Origin: Leucobacter chironomi DSM 19883
GTDB lineage: Bacteria > Actinomycetota > Actinomycetes > Actinomycetales > Microbacteriaceae
DNA: 64,000 nucleotides
Direction of reading: 5' to 3'
Assembly (NCBI RefSeq): GCF_000421845.1
Contig: NZ_ATXU01000002.1
Coordinates: 310,001 to 374,000 of the forward strand
Shown here: positions 32,853 to 45,599 of the stretch, piece after piece
How positions within the stretch are numbered: the first letter of the stretch is position 1
Layout: each line of letters opens with the position of its first letter
Made by a program: the position numbers and the translations under genes
Notes under the pieces: model-generated
What the model was told of the DNA's origin: nothing
What the model saw: only the letters and a program-made list of their open reading frames with translations
The model's database searches: none

Positions 32853-33917
32853 CTACGCCTCGAGCTCGCTCGAGGTGAGCGCGTTCAAGCGGGACATGCA
32901 GCGCAGGTACTTCTTGCGGTAGCCGCCGTCGAGCATGCCGCCGCCGAAGATCGAGGTGAGCGTCGTGCCGGTGGCGCGGATCGGGATCTGCGCGTCGTAG
33001 ACGCGGTCGATGAACGCGACGAAGCGCAGCGCCGCCGACTGGTCGGTGAGCTCGTGGACGTCGCGCAGGCCGATGCACTGCACGCCGTCGAGCATGCCCA
33101 CGTAACTCGACGGGTGCACGGTCGCCAGGTGGGCGATGAGCTGCGAGAAGTCGTCGTCGGTCATGCGCTCGCCCGAGGCCGCCACGTCGGCGAGGGCGAA
33201 GCGGTAGGCGTCGGTGTCGAGCGCGACGGCGTCGCCCTCGATGTCGCGCTGACGGTAGTCGACGCCGTCGATCCGCACCGTGACGAAGCGATCCGACATC
33301 GCCTGAATCTCGCGCATGAAGTCGGCTGCGGCGAAGCGGCCCTCGCCGAGTGCGTTCGGCGGCGTGTTCGAGGTCGCGATGAAGCGGGACCCCGTCGCGG
33401 TGAGGTCCTTGATGAGCCGCGTCATGAGCATGGTGTCGCCGGGATCGTCGAGCTCGAACTCGTCGATGCAGATGAGGCGCGCCCCCTGCAGCACACCGAG
33501 GGCCCCGTCGTAGCCGAGCGCGCCCACGAGTGCGGTGTACTGGATGAACGTGCCGAAGTACTTCCGACCCGCGGTCGCGTGCCACGCCGCGGCGAGGAGG
33601 TGGGTCTTGCCGACGCCGAAGCCGCCATCGAGGTAGACGCCCGGCCTGCTCGGGGCGCTCGGCCGCGGCTCGGCCGGCTTCTTCCGCCCGAAGCCGAAGA
33701 AGCCCCCGCGGGCAGCGGGCGGCTCGGGCTCGGTGAACGAGCGCAGCAGGCTTCGCGCCTCGTCCTGCGAGGGATACGCGGGATCGGGCCGGTAGGAGTC
33801 GAACGAGGCATGATCGAACTGGGGCGGCGGGACGAGCGTCGCGACGAGATCGGTGCCCGAGATGCTCGGGTGGCGGTCGACGAGACGTGCGGAGCTGTGC
33901 TGGGGGTCGGAAGACAT
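32853..33917 (-). CDS. zapE: ZapE / AFG1-like ATPase
   Basis: A 354-residue P-loop ATPase of the ZapE/AFG1 family, associated with cell division in bacteria. Walker A GGFGVGKTHL is at about residue 98, the Walker B ICIDEFELDDPGD near 150, and the TSNTPPNALGEGRF sensor segment near 183. GGTAGACT before ATG 33917 is a likely -10 box with an 8-base gap, so the mRNA may be nearly leaderless. It heads a run with the PemK-like gene. Confidence 0.9.
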   Translation of the reverse strand: MSSDPQHSSARLVDRHPSISGTDLVATLVPPPQFDHASFDSYRPDPAYPSQDEARSLLRSFTEPEPPAARGGFFGFGRKKPAEPRPSAPSRPGVYLDGGFGVGKTHLLAAAWHATAGRKYFGTFIQYTALVGALGYDGALGVLQGARLICIDEFELDDPGDTMLMTRLIKDLTATGSRFIATSNTPPNALGEGRFAAADFMREIQAMSDRFVTVRIDGVDYRQRDIEGDAVALDTDAYRFALADVAASGERMTDDDFSQLIAHLATVHPSSYVGMLDGVQCIGLRDVHELTDQSAALRFVAFIDRVYDAQIPIRATGTTLTSIFGGGMLDGGYRKKYLRCMSRLNALTSSELEA

Positions 33918-33950
33918 CGTCCACCAGTCTACCGCCGCCGCGGCCGCATC

Positions 33951-35129
33951 CTAGCCGCGCCAGGCCGGCCGGGGCAGGGCGCGCGCGAACTGCTCGGTGA
34001 CCCGCTCCCAGGGCTCGGGATCGACGTTCCACAGCTTCACATGCTCGCCGTGCCGCTGGAGGCGCAGCTGCACCAGATCGGGCCGCTCCTCCGCAAGGCG
34101 CTGAGCCCCGCTGCACGGCACGAACGTGTCCTGCTCGCTCGCGTGGATGAGCACGGGAACCCGCAGCTCGCGCCCGAACGCGGCAGCGTTCAGGCTGTCG
34201 AACGCGATGCCGCCGTCCTCTCCGCCGCGCACGCGCCCCTGCCAGAGCAGGCGGATCCCGAGCTCCGCGACGAGCCGCGGCGCCCGCCTGCCAGCCGCGT
34301 GGTAGCGCAGCAGCTCGCTCCAGTCCACTGCGGGAGAGTCGAGGATGACGCCGTCGATCACGTCCCGGTGGGCGCCGCGGGTCGCCGTGACCAGCGCCGC
34401 CGTACCGCCCATCGACCAGCCGAACAGGGTGACGCGCTGCGCTCCGCGCCGGCGCGCCTCGGCGATGGCGGCGTCGACGTCCCGCGCCTCCGACACCCCC
34501 ACGCCGTAGCGTCCGTTGACGCCGCTCGGCGCCCCCGGGTCATTGCGGTAGGTGATGACGAGACTGGTGATGCCGGCCCGAGCGAGCGGCGCGACGCCGC
34601 GCAGCGCCTCCTCGGGCGGGGCGCCGCGACCGTGCACGTGCACCGCCCAGCGCTTCTTGCGGGCCCGGGCGGGGCGCACGATCCACGCCTCCGCGTCCCC
34701 GAGCTCGGTGGGGTAGGCGATCCGCTCGGCGGCGTAGCCCAGCTCGTCGGGCGAGGTGTACCACCAGCCGGTGAGACGGGCCGGCATCCCAGCTCGGGGT
34801 TCACCGCGATCCACCCGCAGCAGTTCGCGGATCGTGCCGTCCCGCCCCGAGGCGAGCACCGGGCCGAGACGGGCGTGACCGGCGCCGCGGTCGAAGACCA
34901 GCGAGTAGCGGCCCGGGAGGTCGCAGTCAACCCCTCGCAGCCGCACGAGCGTGGCCGTCCCCTCGCGCTGCAAGCCGACCACGGTGACCGGGGACTCGGC
35001 CTCCTGCTCCGGAGTCACCGCCATTCGAGCCAGGGCCACACCCCCGGCGACGACGCCCACCGCGCCGACCGCCGCCGCGCCCGCGGCGAAGCCGAGCGCG
35101 CGAGCCGCGTTCCGCTGCCAGTCCTCCAT
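33951..35129 (-). CDS. Membrane-anchored alpha/beta hydrolase
   Basis: A 392-residue protein from ATG 35129 (GAGAGGAG upstream). One membrane helix lies at residues 12-34. The hydrolase fold spans about 140-385, with the nucleophile elbow GWSMGG near residue 246, a candidate Asp in HASEQDTFVP and His in QRHGEHVKLW. It is of the S9/abhydrolase_6 type; the substrate is unknown. An oxyanion-type HGRGAP also fits. Divergent from the DUF3000 gene. Confidence 0.85.
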   Translation of the reverse strand: MEDWQRNAARALGFAAGAAAVGAVGVVAGGVALARMAVTPEQEAESPVTVVGLQREGTATLVRLRGVDCDLPGRYSLVFDRGAGHARLGPVLASGRDGTIRELLRVDRGEPRAGMPARLTGWWYTSPDELGYAAERIAYPTELGDAEAWIVRPARARKKRWAVHVHGRGAPPEEALRGVAPLARAGITSLVITYRNDPGAPSGVNGRYGVGVSEARDVDAAIAEARRRGAQRVTLFGWSMGGTAALVTATRGAHRDVIDGVILDSPAVDWSELLRYHAAGRRAPRLVAELGIRLLWQGRVRGGEDGGIAFDSLNAAAFGRELRVPVLIHASEQDTFVPCSGAQRLAEERPDLVQLRLQRHGEHVKLWNVDPEPWERVTEQFARALPRPAWRG

Positions 35130-35211
35130 GAGCCGCTCTCCTCTCCCGCGATCCGCCCCTGCCCGGCGTGGCATCGCGAAAACCCTCACAGCAAACTCTA
35201 GTGTTCCCTCT

Positions 35212-35787
35212 GTGATGGCAAGGATTGGTCTGCAGTCGATCGACTTCGATGTCGCCGCTGCTCAGATCCGGGGCGGGCAGCTGCGCAGCGAACTCGTGAC
35301 GCAGGAGATCCCGGCCCCCGAACGGATCGCTCCGCGCTCGATCGCCCTCGCGGCCGGCGTCGCGCGGGGCCCGCGGCGGGGCCTCTCCCCCGACGGCACG
35401 ATCGATTCGCACCACGGCGCGGGCCGCCTCGTGCTCATGCACGACCCCGACTCCGCCGAGGAGTGGGGCGCGCCCTTCCGCATCGTCTGCTTCGCGCAGG
35501 CCCCGCTCGAGGTGGAGATCGGCGTCGACCCCTTCATCTCGGACGTCGCCTGGTCTTGGCTCGTCGACGCGCTCGACTCGCGCGGCGCCGAGTACACCTA
35601 CCTCTCGGGCACCGCCACGAAGACGCTGTCGAGCGGCTTCGGCACGCTGGAAGCCCAGGGCGACGCCGCCCAGATCGAGCTGCGCGCCTCGTGGACGCCG
35701 CTCGGAGCGGACTTCGCCGCTCACGCCGAGGCCTGGTCCGAGCTGCTGTGCCTGCTCGCCGGCCTGCCGCACCGGGAGGGCGAGTGA
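35212..35787 (+). CDS. DUF3000 domain protein
   Basis: A 191-residue actinobacterial protein (DUF3000), with ELVTQEIPAPERIAPRS and GRLVLMHDPDSAEEWG blocks. It has no known function, but the gene is almost always followed by the RNase D gene as here (2-base gap). GTG 35212 lies 7 bases after TAGTGT and suits a leaderless start; ATG 35215 is the alternative. Confidence 0.85.
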   Translation: MMARIGLQSIDFDVAAAQIRGGQLRSELVTQEIPAPERIAPRSIALAAGVARGPRRGLSPDGTIDSHHGAGRLVLMHDPDSAEEWGAPFRIVCFAQAPLEVEIGVDPFISDVAWSWLVDALDSRGAEYTYLSGTATKTLSSGFGTLEAQGDAAQIELRASWTPLGADFAAHAEAWSELLCLLAGLPHREGE

Positions 35788-35789
35788 CC

Positions 35790-36977
35790 ATGGTCGAACA
35801 GTCCGAGCTCGACACCGACTGGTCGCTCGTCACCGATCAGACCGGCCTGGAGCGCGCCGCCGAGGCGCTCGCCGCAGGCGCCGGCCCTGTCGGGGTCGAC
35901 GCGGAGCGGGCCTCAGGGTTCCGCTACGGCTCCGACGCGTACCTCGTGCAGGTGTTCCGGCGGGGCACCCGTCCCTTCCTCTTCGACCCGACCGAGCTCG
36001 AGAGCTTCTCACCGCTGGCCGAGGCGATCGGCGAGGAGGAGTGGATCCTGCACGCGGCGAGCCAGGACATCCCCTGCCTCAGCGCGCTCGGTCTCGCGCC
36101 CGCCCGCCTCTTCGACACGGAGCTGGCTGCGCGCCTGCTCGGCTACGAACGGGTCGGGCTCGGCGCGATCGTGGAGTCGCTGCTCGGAATCAGCCTCGAG
36201 AAGGCCCACTCCGCTGCGGACTGGTCGCAGCGCCCCCTGCCCGAGCCGTGGCTCGAGTACGCGGCGCTCGATGTCGCCCTGCTGCCCGACCTGCGCGATG
36301 CGGTGGCGGCGGATCTCGATGCGCAGGGCAAGACCGAGTTCGCGCTGCAGGAGTTCGAGGCCGTGCGCACCCGGCCGGACAAGCCGCGCAGCCCGGAGCC
36401 GTGGCGGAAGCTCTCCGGCGGGCACTCGCTGCGCTCGCCGCGCGCCCTCGCCATCGCCCGGGAGTTGTGGCTCGCGCGCGATGAGCTCGCCCGTGAGCGC
36501 GACGTGGCGCCGGGTCGCCTGATCCCGGATTCCTCGCTCGTGGCCGCTGCCGGGGCGAACCCTCGATCGAAGGGGGATCTCGCCCGGCTGCAGACGTTCC
36601 GGGGCCGCGCCAGCCGCACCGAGCTCGACCGCTGGTGGCGGGCAGTCCTGCGCGGCAAGACGACGGAGGATCTGCCCGGCCCGAAGCCGCGTGATCCGGA
36701 CACGGTACCGCATCACCGCGGGTGGCCGCAGCGCCACCCCGAAGCGGCCGCGCGCCTCGCGGCGGCCCGGTCCGCGCTCGAGGCCGAGGCGGAGCGGCAG
36801 CGGATCCCGATCGAGAACCTGCTCACCCCGGATACCCTGCGCCGCGTCGTGTGGAGCCCGCCCGGCGACCGCTCCCCCGCCGCCGTGGCACTGCGTCTCA
36901 AGGAGCTGGGTGCACGCGACTGGCAGATTGGCATCACTGCACCAATCATTGCTGCCGCTTTTGTGGACCTCGCATAA
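35790..36977 (+). CDS. rnd: Ribonuclease D (DEDDy exonuclease with HRDC domain)
   Basis: A 395-residue 3'-5' exonuclease for RNA trimming. The DEDDy metal site shows in VGVDAERA (D and E), LHAASQDIPCL (second D) and LEYAALDVALLPDL (Y and D). The second half is an HRDC domain (residues 210-290) and a C-terminal domain. ATG 35790 follows GGGAGG and is 2 bases after the DUF3000 stop, so the genes form one operon. Confidence 0.9.
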   Translation: MVEQSELDTDWSLVTDQTGLERAAEALAAGAGPVGVDAERASGFRYGSDAYLVQVFRRGTRPFLFDPTELESFSPLAEAIGEEEWILHAASQDIPCLSALGLAPARLFDTELAARLLGYERVGLGAIVESLLGISLEKAHSAADWSQRPLPEPWLEYAALDVALLPDLRDAVAADLDAQGKTEFALQEFEAVRTRPDKPRSPEPWRKLSGGHSLRSPRALAIARELWLARDELARERDVAPGRLIPDSSLVAAAGANPRSKGDLARLQTFRGRASRTELDRWWRAVLRGKTTEDLPGPKPRDPDTVPHHRGWPQRHPEAAARLAAARSALEAEAERQRIPIENLLTPDTLRRVVWSPPGDRSPAAVALRLKELGARDWQIGITAPIIAAAFVDLA

Positions 36978-37024
36978 TTACCGAGCCGATACCGCTCGGA
37001 ATTGCGGCGAACCCGCACGCCCCC

Positions 37025-37053
37025 TTCCATCTGTGAGACTCCGTCTCTAGGAT
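37025..37053 (+). promoter_or_regulatory. Promoter of the fadA-fadB operon
   Basis: TTCCAT, 17-base spacer, TAGGAT (37048-37053), 36 bases before GTG 37090. A small hairpin (CCGAGC / GCTCGG) about 45 bases upstream may end the rnd transcript. Confidence 0.5.
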
Positions 37054-37089
37054 GGTGAGCACGCAGATCACACACCTGATGGAGGCACA

Positions 37090-38295
37090 GTGGCCGCAAT
37101 GAGAGAAGTCGTGTTCGTCGACGGGGTGCGCACCCCGTTCGGGCGTGCCGGCGAAAAAGGCATGTACGCGGGAACCCGCGCCGACGACCTCGCGGTCAAG
37201 GCGCTGCAGGGCCTGATCGAGCGCAACGAGGCGCTTCCGCTCGACCGCATCGACGACGTGGGCATCGCCGCGACCACGCAGCAGGGCGACCAGGGGCTCA
37301 CCCTCGGCCGCACCGTCGCGATGCTCGCCGGCCTGCCCGTCACGGTGCCCGGCTTCGCCCTCGACCGCATGTGCGCCGGCGCCCTCACCGTCGCCTCGTT
37401 CATGGGCGCCGCGATCGGATCCGGGCAGTACGATCTCGCGATCGCGGGCGGCGTCGAGCACATGGGCCGTCACCCCATCGGCCTCGACGCCGACCCGAAC
37501 CCGCGCTTCGTGGCCGAGAAGCTCGTCAGCCCGGACGCCCTCAACATGGGCATCACCGCCGAGCGGCTGCACGACCGCTTCCCCGAGCTGACCAAGGAGC
37601 GCGCCGACCGCTTCGGCATGCTCAGCCAGCACAAGGTGCAGGCGGCCTACGACCGCGGAGACATCCAGGCCGACCTCGTGCCCGTCGCCACGCGCTCCGC
37701 GAACGGCTGGGGCCTCGCCACCGAAGACGAAGGCCGTCGCCCGCAGACCACCATGGAGGTCCTCGCCGGCCTCAAGACGCCGTTCCGCCCCCACGGCCGG
37801 GTGACCGCGGGCAACGCCTCGCCGCTCACCGACGGCGCGACCGTCTCCCTGCTCGCCGGCGCCGACACCGCCAAGGAGCTGGGACTCGGTGCCAAGATGC
37901 GCCTCGTCGGCTTCGCCTTCGCGGGTGTGCAGCCCGAGGTCATGGGGCTCGGCCCCGTGCCGTCGACCGAGAAGGCGCTGCAGCGCGCCGGGCTCACCAT
38001 CGACGACATTGGCCTCTTCGAACTCAACGAGGCCTTCGCAGTGCAGGTGCTGTCCTTCACGGATCACTTCGGCATCGCCGACGACGACCCCCGCGTCAAC
38101 CCGTGGGGCGGCGCCATCGCGTTCGGCCACCCCCTCGCCGCCTCCGGCGTGCGGCTCATGATCCAGCTCGCGCGCCAGTTCGAGCAGCGACCCGACGTGC
38201 GCTTCGGCGTCACCGCCATGTGCGTCGGGCTCGGCCAGGGCGGCACCGCCATCTGGGAGAATCCTCACTTCGACGGCAAGAAGGGCAAGAAGTAA
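37090..38295 (+). CDS. fadA: Acetyl-CoA acyltransferase (thiolase)
   Basis: A 401-residue thiolase that releases acetyl-CoA in fatty acid beta-oxidation. The nucleophile Cys is at residue 95 (FALDRMCAGALT), the His at the GHPLAASG motif near 348, and the second Cys in MCVGLGQGG near 378. GTG 37090 has GGAGG 5 bases upstream. The next gene, fadB, starts 5 bases after the stop, so the two enzymes form a complex as in other FadAB systems. Confidence 0.95.
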   Translation: MAAMREVVFVDGVRTPFGRAGEKGMYAGTRADDLAVKALQGLIERNEALPLDRIDDVGIAATTQQGDQGLTLGRTVAMLAGLPVTVPGFALDRMCAGALTVASFMGAAIGSGQYDLAIAGGVEHMGRHPIGLDADPNPRFVAEKLVSPDALNMGITAERLHDRFPELTKERADRFGMLSQHKVQAAYDRGDIQADLVPVATRSANGWGLATEDEGRRPQTTMEVLAGLKTPFRPHGRVTAGNASPLTDGATVSLLAGADTAKELGLGAKMRLVGFAFAGVQPEVMGLGPVPSTEKALQRAGLTIDDIGLFELNEAFAVQVLSFTDHFGIADDDPRVNPWGGAIAFGHPLAASGVRLMIQLARQFEQRPDVRFGVTAMCVGLGQGGTAIWENPHFDGKKGKK

Positions 38296-38300
38296 TCGCC

Positions 38301-40436
38301 ATGACCGACTACAGCAAGATCGATTTCTCGCCGATCATCGAGGCGTCCGCCGACGAGGTCGTCACCGAGTCGTACGTGCGCGACGTGGCGCTGCCCTCCG
38401 GCGGCGTGCTCGCGCTCATCACCCTCGACAACGGTCGCGACCACACCCGCCCCAACACGCTGGGCCCGCGCACCCTGCAGGGCCTCGAACGCGTGCTCGA
38501 CGAGCAGCGGAGCCGCGCCGCCGCAGGCGAGATCCGCGCCGTCGCCATCACCGGCAAGCCGTTCATCTTCGCCGCGGGCGCCGACCTCTCGAAGGTCTCC
38601 ACGCTCGCCACCGAGCAGAACGCCCGCCTCATGGCGCAGTACGGCCACCGCGTCCTCGGCAAGCTGGGCACGCTCGGCGTGCCCTCCTTCGCGTTCGTCA
38701 ACGGCCTCGCGCTGGGCGGGGCGATGGAGATCGCGCTGAACTCCGACTACCGCACGCTCGACGCCTCAGCGGCCGCGCTCGCGTTCCCGGAGGTCTTCCT
38801 GGGCATCATCCCCGGCTGGGGCGGCGCGACGCTCGTGCCCAACCTCATCGGCATCGAGAAGGCCCTCGAGATCATCGTCTCGAACCCGCTCAAGAACAAC
38901 CGGATGCTGAAGCCCAAGCAGGCCTACGAGATGGGCCTGTTCGACGCGATGTTCGGCGCCGCGAGCTTCCTGGAGCAGTCGATCGCCTGGGCCGACGGCG
39001 TCATCGCCGGCCGCACCAAGGTCGACCGCCCCAACGTGCCCGGCAAGCTGGAGCGCCTCACCAAGTGGCCCGCGGCGATCAAGATCGCCCGGGACACTCT
39101 CAAGGCGCGCATCGGCACCGCGGCGAAGGCTCCCTACGTCGCTCTGGATCTGCTCAGCGCGGCCAAGGACAACGACATCGAGCGCGGCTTCGAGCGCGAG
39201 GACGAAGCACTCGCGCAGCTCATCTCGAGCGACCAGTTCGCGGCCTCCATCTACGCCTTCGACCTGGTGCAGAAGCGCGCGAAGCGACCGGCGGGCGCCC
39301 CCGACCGCGAGCTCGCCCGACCGGTGAAGAAGGTCGGCGTCATCGGCGCGGGCCTCATGGCCAGCCAGTTCGCGCTGCTCTTCGCCCGCAAGCTGCGCGT
39401 GCCGGTGCTCATCACCGACCTCGACCAGTCGCGCGTCGACAAGGGGCTCGACTACATCCGCGGCGAGATCGACAAGATGCAGGAGAAGGGCCGTCTCTCG
39501 GCCGACGACGCCAACCAGGTGAAGGCGCTCGTGAGCGGCACCACCGACAAGACGCTCTACGCCGACTGCGACTGGGTGATCGAGGCCGTGTTCGAAGAGC
39601 TCGGCGTGAAGCAACAGGTGTTCGCCGAGATCGAGCCCATCATCTCGCCCGAGGCGATCCTCGCGACGAACACCTCGTCGCTGTCGGTCGAGGAGATCGG
39701 TGCGAATCTCGCCCATCCGGAACGGCTCGTGGGCTTCCACTTCTTCAACCCTGTCGCGGTGATGCCGCTCATCGAAGTCGTGAAGGTGCCGGCCACCGAC
39801 GACCCCACGCTCGCCACCGCGATGGCCGTCGCGAAGAAGCTCGGCAAGAGCGCCGTGATCACCGCCGACCGACCCGGCTTCGTGGTGAACCGCCTGCTGG
39901 CGAAGGTCATGGGCGAGGCGGCGCGGGCACTCGACGAGGGCACCCCGCTGCCCGTCGTGGAGCGAGCCCTCGCGCCGATCGGCCTGCCGATGGGCCCCTT
40001 CGAGCTCATCGACCTGGTCGGCTGGAAGGTCGCCGCGCACGTGCAGGACACCATGGTGCACGCCTTCCCGGATCGCTTCTACGCCTCCGAGAACCTGCAC
40101 CGGCTGGCAGAGGTCGACGGGCCGCTCGTCAAGACCAAGCTCGGCAAGGTCGAGGATCTCTCGAAGGCCGGCCGCAAGGTCGTCGTGCTCGGCAAGACTG
40201 CCGTGAGCGAGGAGGAGATCCTGCGCCGCGTCGAGGACGAGCTCGCCGGTGAGATCCGGATCATGCTCGACGAGGGCGTGGTCGCCGCGGCTGAGGACAT
40301 CGACCTCTGCCTCATCCTCGGCGCCGGCTGGCCGTTCCAGGCCGGTGGCGCGACCCCGTACCTCGACCGCGTCGGGGCGAGTGAGCGCGCCGCCGGCGGT
40401 GCGTTCCACGACCCGCGTATCCAGGGCGCCCGCTAG
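38301..40436 (+). CDS. fadB: Fatty acid oxidation complex alpha subunit (enoyl-CoA hydratase / 3-hydroxyacyl-CoA dehydrogenase)
   Basis: A 711-residue two-domain enzyme. The N-terminal crotonase part (1-300) has GLALGGAMEIAL and FPEVFLGIIPGWGG with both acidic residues. The NAD-binding part begins near residue 335 (VGVIGAGLMASQFALL), followed by the HFFNPVAVMPLIEVV block and a C-terminal dehydrogenase domain. ATG 38301 is supported by fadA spacing; the longer open frame leftward is only fadA in another frame. A strong hairpin ends the operon. Confidence 0.95.
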   Translation: MTDYSKIDFSPIIEASADEVVTESYVRDVALPSGGVLALITLDNGRDHTRPNTLGPRTLQGLERVLDEQRSRAAAGEIRAVAITGKPFIFAAGADLSKVSTLATEQNARLMAQYGHRVLGKLGTLGVPSFAFVNGLALGGAMEIALNSDYRTLDASAAALAFPEVFLGIIPGWGGATLVPNLIGIEKALEIIVSNPLKNNRMLKPKQAYEMGLFDAMFGAASFLEQSIAWADGVIAGRTKVDRPNVPGKLERLTKWPAAIKIARDTLKARIGTAAKAPYVALDLLSAAKDNDIERGFEREDEALAQLISSDQFAASIYAFDLVQKRAKRPAGAPDRELARPVKKVGVIGAGLMASQFALLFARKLRVPVLITDLDQSRVDKGLDYIRGEIDKMQEKGRLSADDANQVKALVSGTTDKTLYADCDWVIEAVFEELGVKQQVFAEIEPIISPEAILATNTSSLSVEEIGANLAHPERLVGFHFFNPVAVMPLIEVVKVPATDDPTLATAMAVAKKLGKSAVITADRPGFVVNRLLAKVMGEAARALDEGTPLPVVERALAPIGLPMGPFELIDLVGWKVAAHVQDTMVHAFPDRFYASENLHRLAEVDGPLVKTKLGKVEDLSKAGRKVVVLGKTAVSEEEILRRVEDELAGEIRIMLDEGVVAAAEDIDLCLILGAGWPFQAGGATPYLDRVGASERAAGGAFHDPRIQGAR

Positions 40437-40448
40437 CCGCGCGCTGCA

Positions 40449-40493
40449 GCGCAGAGCCCCTGCCCGGATCGTTTCCGAGCAGGGGCTCTGCGC
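40449..40493 (+). terminator. Terminator hairpin after fadB
   Basis: A 15-base perfect stem GCGCAGAGCCCCTGC with its complement, 15-base loop. No T run follows. 40494-40604 shows nothing else before the end of dxs. Confidence 0.75.
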
Positions 40494-40604
40494 ATGCGAG
40501 GTGACGGGTGGAGGCGCTGGCGCTGCACCTAGAAATCGCTTCGAGCGCGCTCGCCGGTGAGCGCAGCGGCTCGGCTGGATGCGGATCGGGGCCGCGGGCG
40601 GCGG

Positions 40605-42572
40605 CTACTCGGGGCGGGCGATCGGGATCCGCTTGCCGCGCACCTGATCTGCGACCGCTGTAGCGATCTGCTCGGCGGTGAGCCCGGCGTCCCGCAGCAG
40701 CTCGTCGCGGGAGGCGTGATCGGGGAATGCGTCGGGTGTGCCGAGCTCGCTCACGGCCGTGTCGACGCCGGCGTCGCGCAGCGCCTGCCTGATACGGGTG
40801 CCCACGCCGCCCACGCGGATGCCGTCCTCGATGCTGATGAGCAGACGGTGGCTGCGCGCGAGCTCGGTGACGGAGTGCGCGACCGGTACGACCCAGCGGG
40901 GATCGACGACGGTCGCCGTGATGCCCTGCTCGGCGAGGATCGCGGCGGCGTCGAGTGCCACCCGCGCCATCGGGCCCACCGTCACGAAGAGCACGTCGGT
41001 CGATGAGGCGTCGTCTGCCGAAGCGGCTTGCGTCGAATTCTCCGCCGCAGCGGCATCCTTCACGGTTTCGCCCGCCTCGAGCAGCACATCGACCCCGTCC
41101 TGGAGGCGTCGCACGGCCGGCACCGGCGCTCCCACGGAGCCCTTCGGGTACCTGATCACCGTGGGGCCGTCGTCCACCTGCACGGCCTCCCCGAGGAGCT
41201 CCCGCAGCGTCGCCTCGTCGCGGGGCGCGGCGATCCGGATGCCCGGCACGATCTGCAGGGTCGCGAGATCCCAGACGCCGTTGTGGCTGGCGCCGTCGGG
41301 GCCGGTGATGCCCGCGCGATCCAGCACGAAGGTGACGCCCGCACGGTGCAGGGCGACGTCCATGAGCAGCTGGTCGAAAGCGCGGTTCATGAAGGTCGCG
41401 TAGATCGCGACGACCGGGTGAAGCCCGCCGTATGCGAGCCCCGCGGCGCTCGTGACCGCGTGCTGCTCGGCGATGCCGACGTCGTACACGCGCGCCGGGT
41501 GCCGCTCGGCGAGCAGGTCGAGGCCGGTGGGCGCGAGCATCGCCGCGGTGATCGCGACGACGCGGTCATCGCGCTCGGCGAGCTCCACGATGCGCTCGCG
41601 GAACACCGACGTCCAGCTCGCCCCCGAGGAGGCCTGCACGGGCACACCGCTGTCGGGGTCGATCTTGCCGACGGAGTGGAACTGGTCGGCCTCGTCGTTC
41701 TCGGCAGGCGCGTAGCCGCGCCCCTTCTCGGTGATGACGTGCACGAGCGTGGGGCGGCCGTAGTCCTTCGCCTGCCGCAGCCCCTGCTCGACGGCTTCCA
41801 GGTCGTGCCCGTCGATGGGGCCCACGTACTTGATGTCGAGGTTCGAGTAGAGATCCTGGTTGCCGGAGGCGCGGCTCGCGATGCCGCGCATCGCCCCGCG
41901 GGTCGCGCGGTACACGGTGCGGCCGGGGGCGCCGAAGGCGGAGAAGAACCGCTCGCTGCCCTCTTGCAGGTCGCGATAGCTCGACGAGGTGCGCACCCCG
42001 TTGAGGAAGCGCGCCATGCCGCCGATGGTGGGGGCGTAAGAGCGCCCGTTGTCGTTGACGACGATCACGAGATTGCGGTCGTTGTCGTCGGTGACATTAT
42101 TGAGGGCCTCCCAGGTCATGCCGCCGGTGAGCGCGCCGTCGCCGACTACGGCCACCACGTGGCGGTCGTGCTGGGAGCGCCGCGCGAACGCCCGGGAGAT
42201 GCCGTCGGCCCAGCTCAGCGAGCTGGAGGCGTGGGAGCTCTCGACGATGTCGTGCTCGCTCTCGGCGCGCTGCGGGTAGCCGGCGAGCCCGCCGCGCTGA
42301 CGCAGCCGGGAGAAGTCCCTGCGGCCGGTGAGCAGCTTGTGCACGTAGCTCTGGTGGCCGGTGTCGAAGACGATCGGATCGCGGGGCGAGTCGAAAACCC
42401 TGTGGATCGCGATGGTGAGCTCGACCACACCCAGGTTCGGGCCGAGGTGCCCGCCGGTCTTCGCGACCTCGGCGATGAGGAACTCCCGGATCTCCGCCGC
42501 GAGCTTGCGGCACTCCTCAGGGGTGAGCGCATCGAGGTCGCGGGGCGTTTCGATTCGATCCAGGATCGCCAC
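40605..42572 (-). CDS. dxs: 1-deoxy-D-xylulose-5-phosphate synthase
   Basis: A 655-residue thiamine-diphosphate enzyme that joins pyruvate and glyceraldehyde 3-phosphate, the first step of the MEP isoprenoid pathway. ThDP-binding [16 protein letters not shown] is near 155. [16 protein letters not shown] holds a conserved Glu near 380. GTG 42572 has GGAGGTGG upstream. A -10 box TAGACT (42621-42626, minus strand) gives a leader of about 45 bases. Confidence 0.95.
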   Translation of the reverse strand: MAILDRIETPRDLDALTPEECRKLAAEIREFLIAEVAKTGGHLGPNLGVVELTIAIHRVFDSPRDPIVFDTGHQSYVHKLLTGRRDFSRLRQRGGLAGYPQRAESEHDIVESSHASSSLSWADGISRAFARRSQHDRHVVAVVGDGALTGGMTWEALNNVTDDNDRNLVIVVNDNGRSYAPTIGGMARFLNGVRTSSSYRDLQEGSERFFSAFGAPGRTVYRATRGAMRGIASRASGNQDLYSNLDIKYVGPIDGHDLEAVEQGLRQAKDYGRPTLVHVITEKGRGYAPAENDEADQFHSVGKIDPDSGVPVQASSGASWTSVFRERIVELAERDDRVVAITAAMLAPTGLDLLAERHPARVYDVGIAEQHAVTSAAGLAYGGLHPVVAIYATFMNRAFDQLLMDVALHRAGVTFVLDRAGITGPDGASHNGVWDLATLQIVPGIRIAAPRDEATLRELLGEAVQVDDGPTVIRYPKGSVGAPVPAVRRLQDGVDVLLEAGETVKDAAAAENSTQAASADDASSTDVLFVTVGPMARVALDAAAILAEQGITATVVDPRWVVPVAHSVTELARSHRLLISIEDGIRVGGVGTRIRQALRDAGVDTAVSELGTPDAFPDHASRDELLRDAGLTAEQIATAVADQVRGKRIPIARPE

Positions 42573-42644
42573 TCGCCACCTCCGCAGTCGGTTCCGGCGG
42601 AATGCGCCGGGCATCCCCTCAGTCTACCGCGCCCCACCATGACG

Positions 42645-42694
42645 GAAGCCCGCCCCGCCCCTGCGAGCCGAGGGCTCGGGGCGGTGCGGGCTTC
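42645..42694 (-). terminator. Terminator hairpin after acnA
   Basis: GAAGCCCGC pairs with GCGGGCTTC around an inner GGGGC/GCCCC stem, in the 185-base gap between acnA and dxs. On the minus strand it ends in TTC followed by mixed bases. Confidence 0.7.
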
Positions 42695-42757
42695 TGTGCG
42701 GTGCTGGCTCAGCCGGCCGAGCGAAGCTCGGACGGTATCAGCTCAGCCGGTGTCGGC

Positions 42758-45445
<2,688 letters not shown>

Positions 45446-45504
45446 TGCAGTTCCTCCACTCATGTCCCGAGGCGCCGCATCCGGCGCCCTGCCCGCAGGC
45501 AAGA

Positions 45505-45528
45505 TATCTCGATGTCGAGATAATTCTA
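45505..45528 (-). promoter_or_regulatory. acnA promoter with 8-2-8 palindromic operator
   Basis: On the minus strand the -10 box TAGAAT (45523-45528) is followed at once by TATCTCGACATCGAGATA (45505-45522), two 8-base arms with a 2-base spacer that would cover the transcription start. This is a repressor site layout; symmetric binding by a MarR- or TetR-type dimer is inferred. No adjacent regulator gene is present. Confidence 0.7.
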
Positions 45529-45599
45529 CACCCACTGCGGGCGCGCTCCGATCACTCTACCGGAGCCGCCTCCCCTGCTTTCGCAACGGTTTCGGACGC

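Noticed and set aside
32845..34116. Upstream extension of the PemK-like frame to over 600 codons
   Set aside because: It overlaps zapE in another frame and has Arg/Gly-rich shadow composition.
33054..35201. Plus-strand open frame of 715 codons
   Set aside because: It is antisense to zapE and the alpha/beta hydrolase; no recognisable domains.
37371..38300. Upstream extension of fadB to 1021 codons
   Set aside because: It reads fadA out of frame; ATG 38301 gives the normal FadB length.
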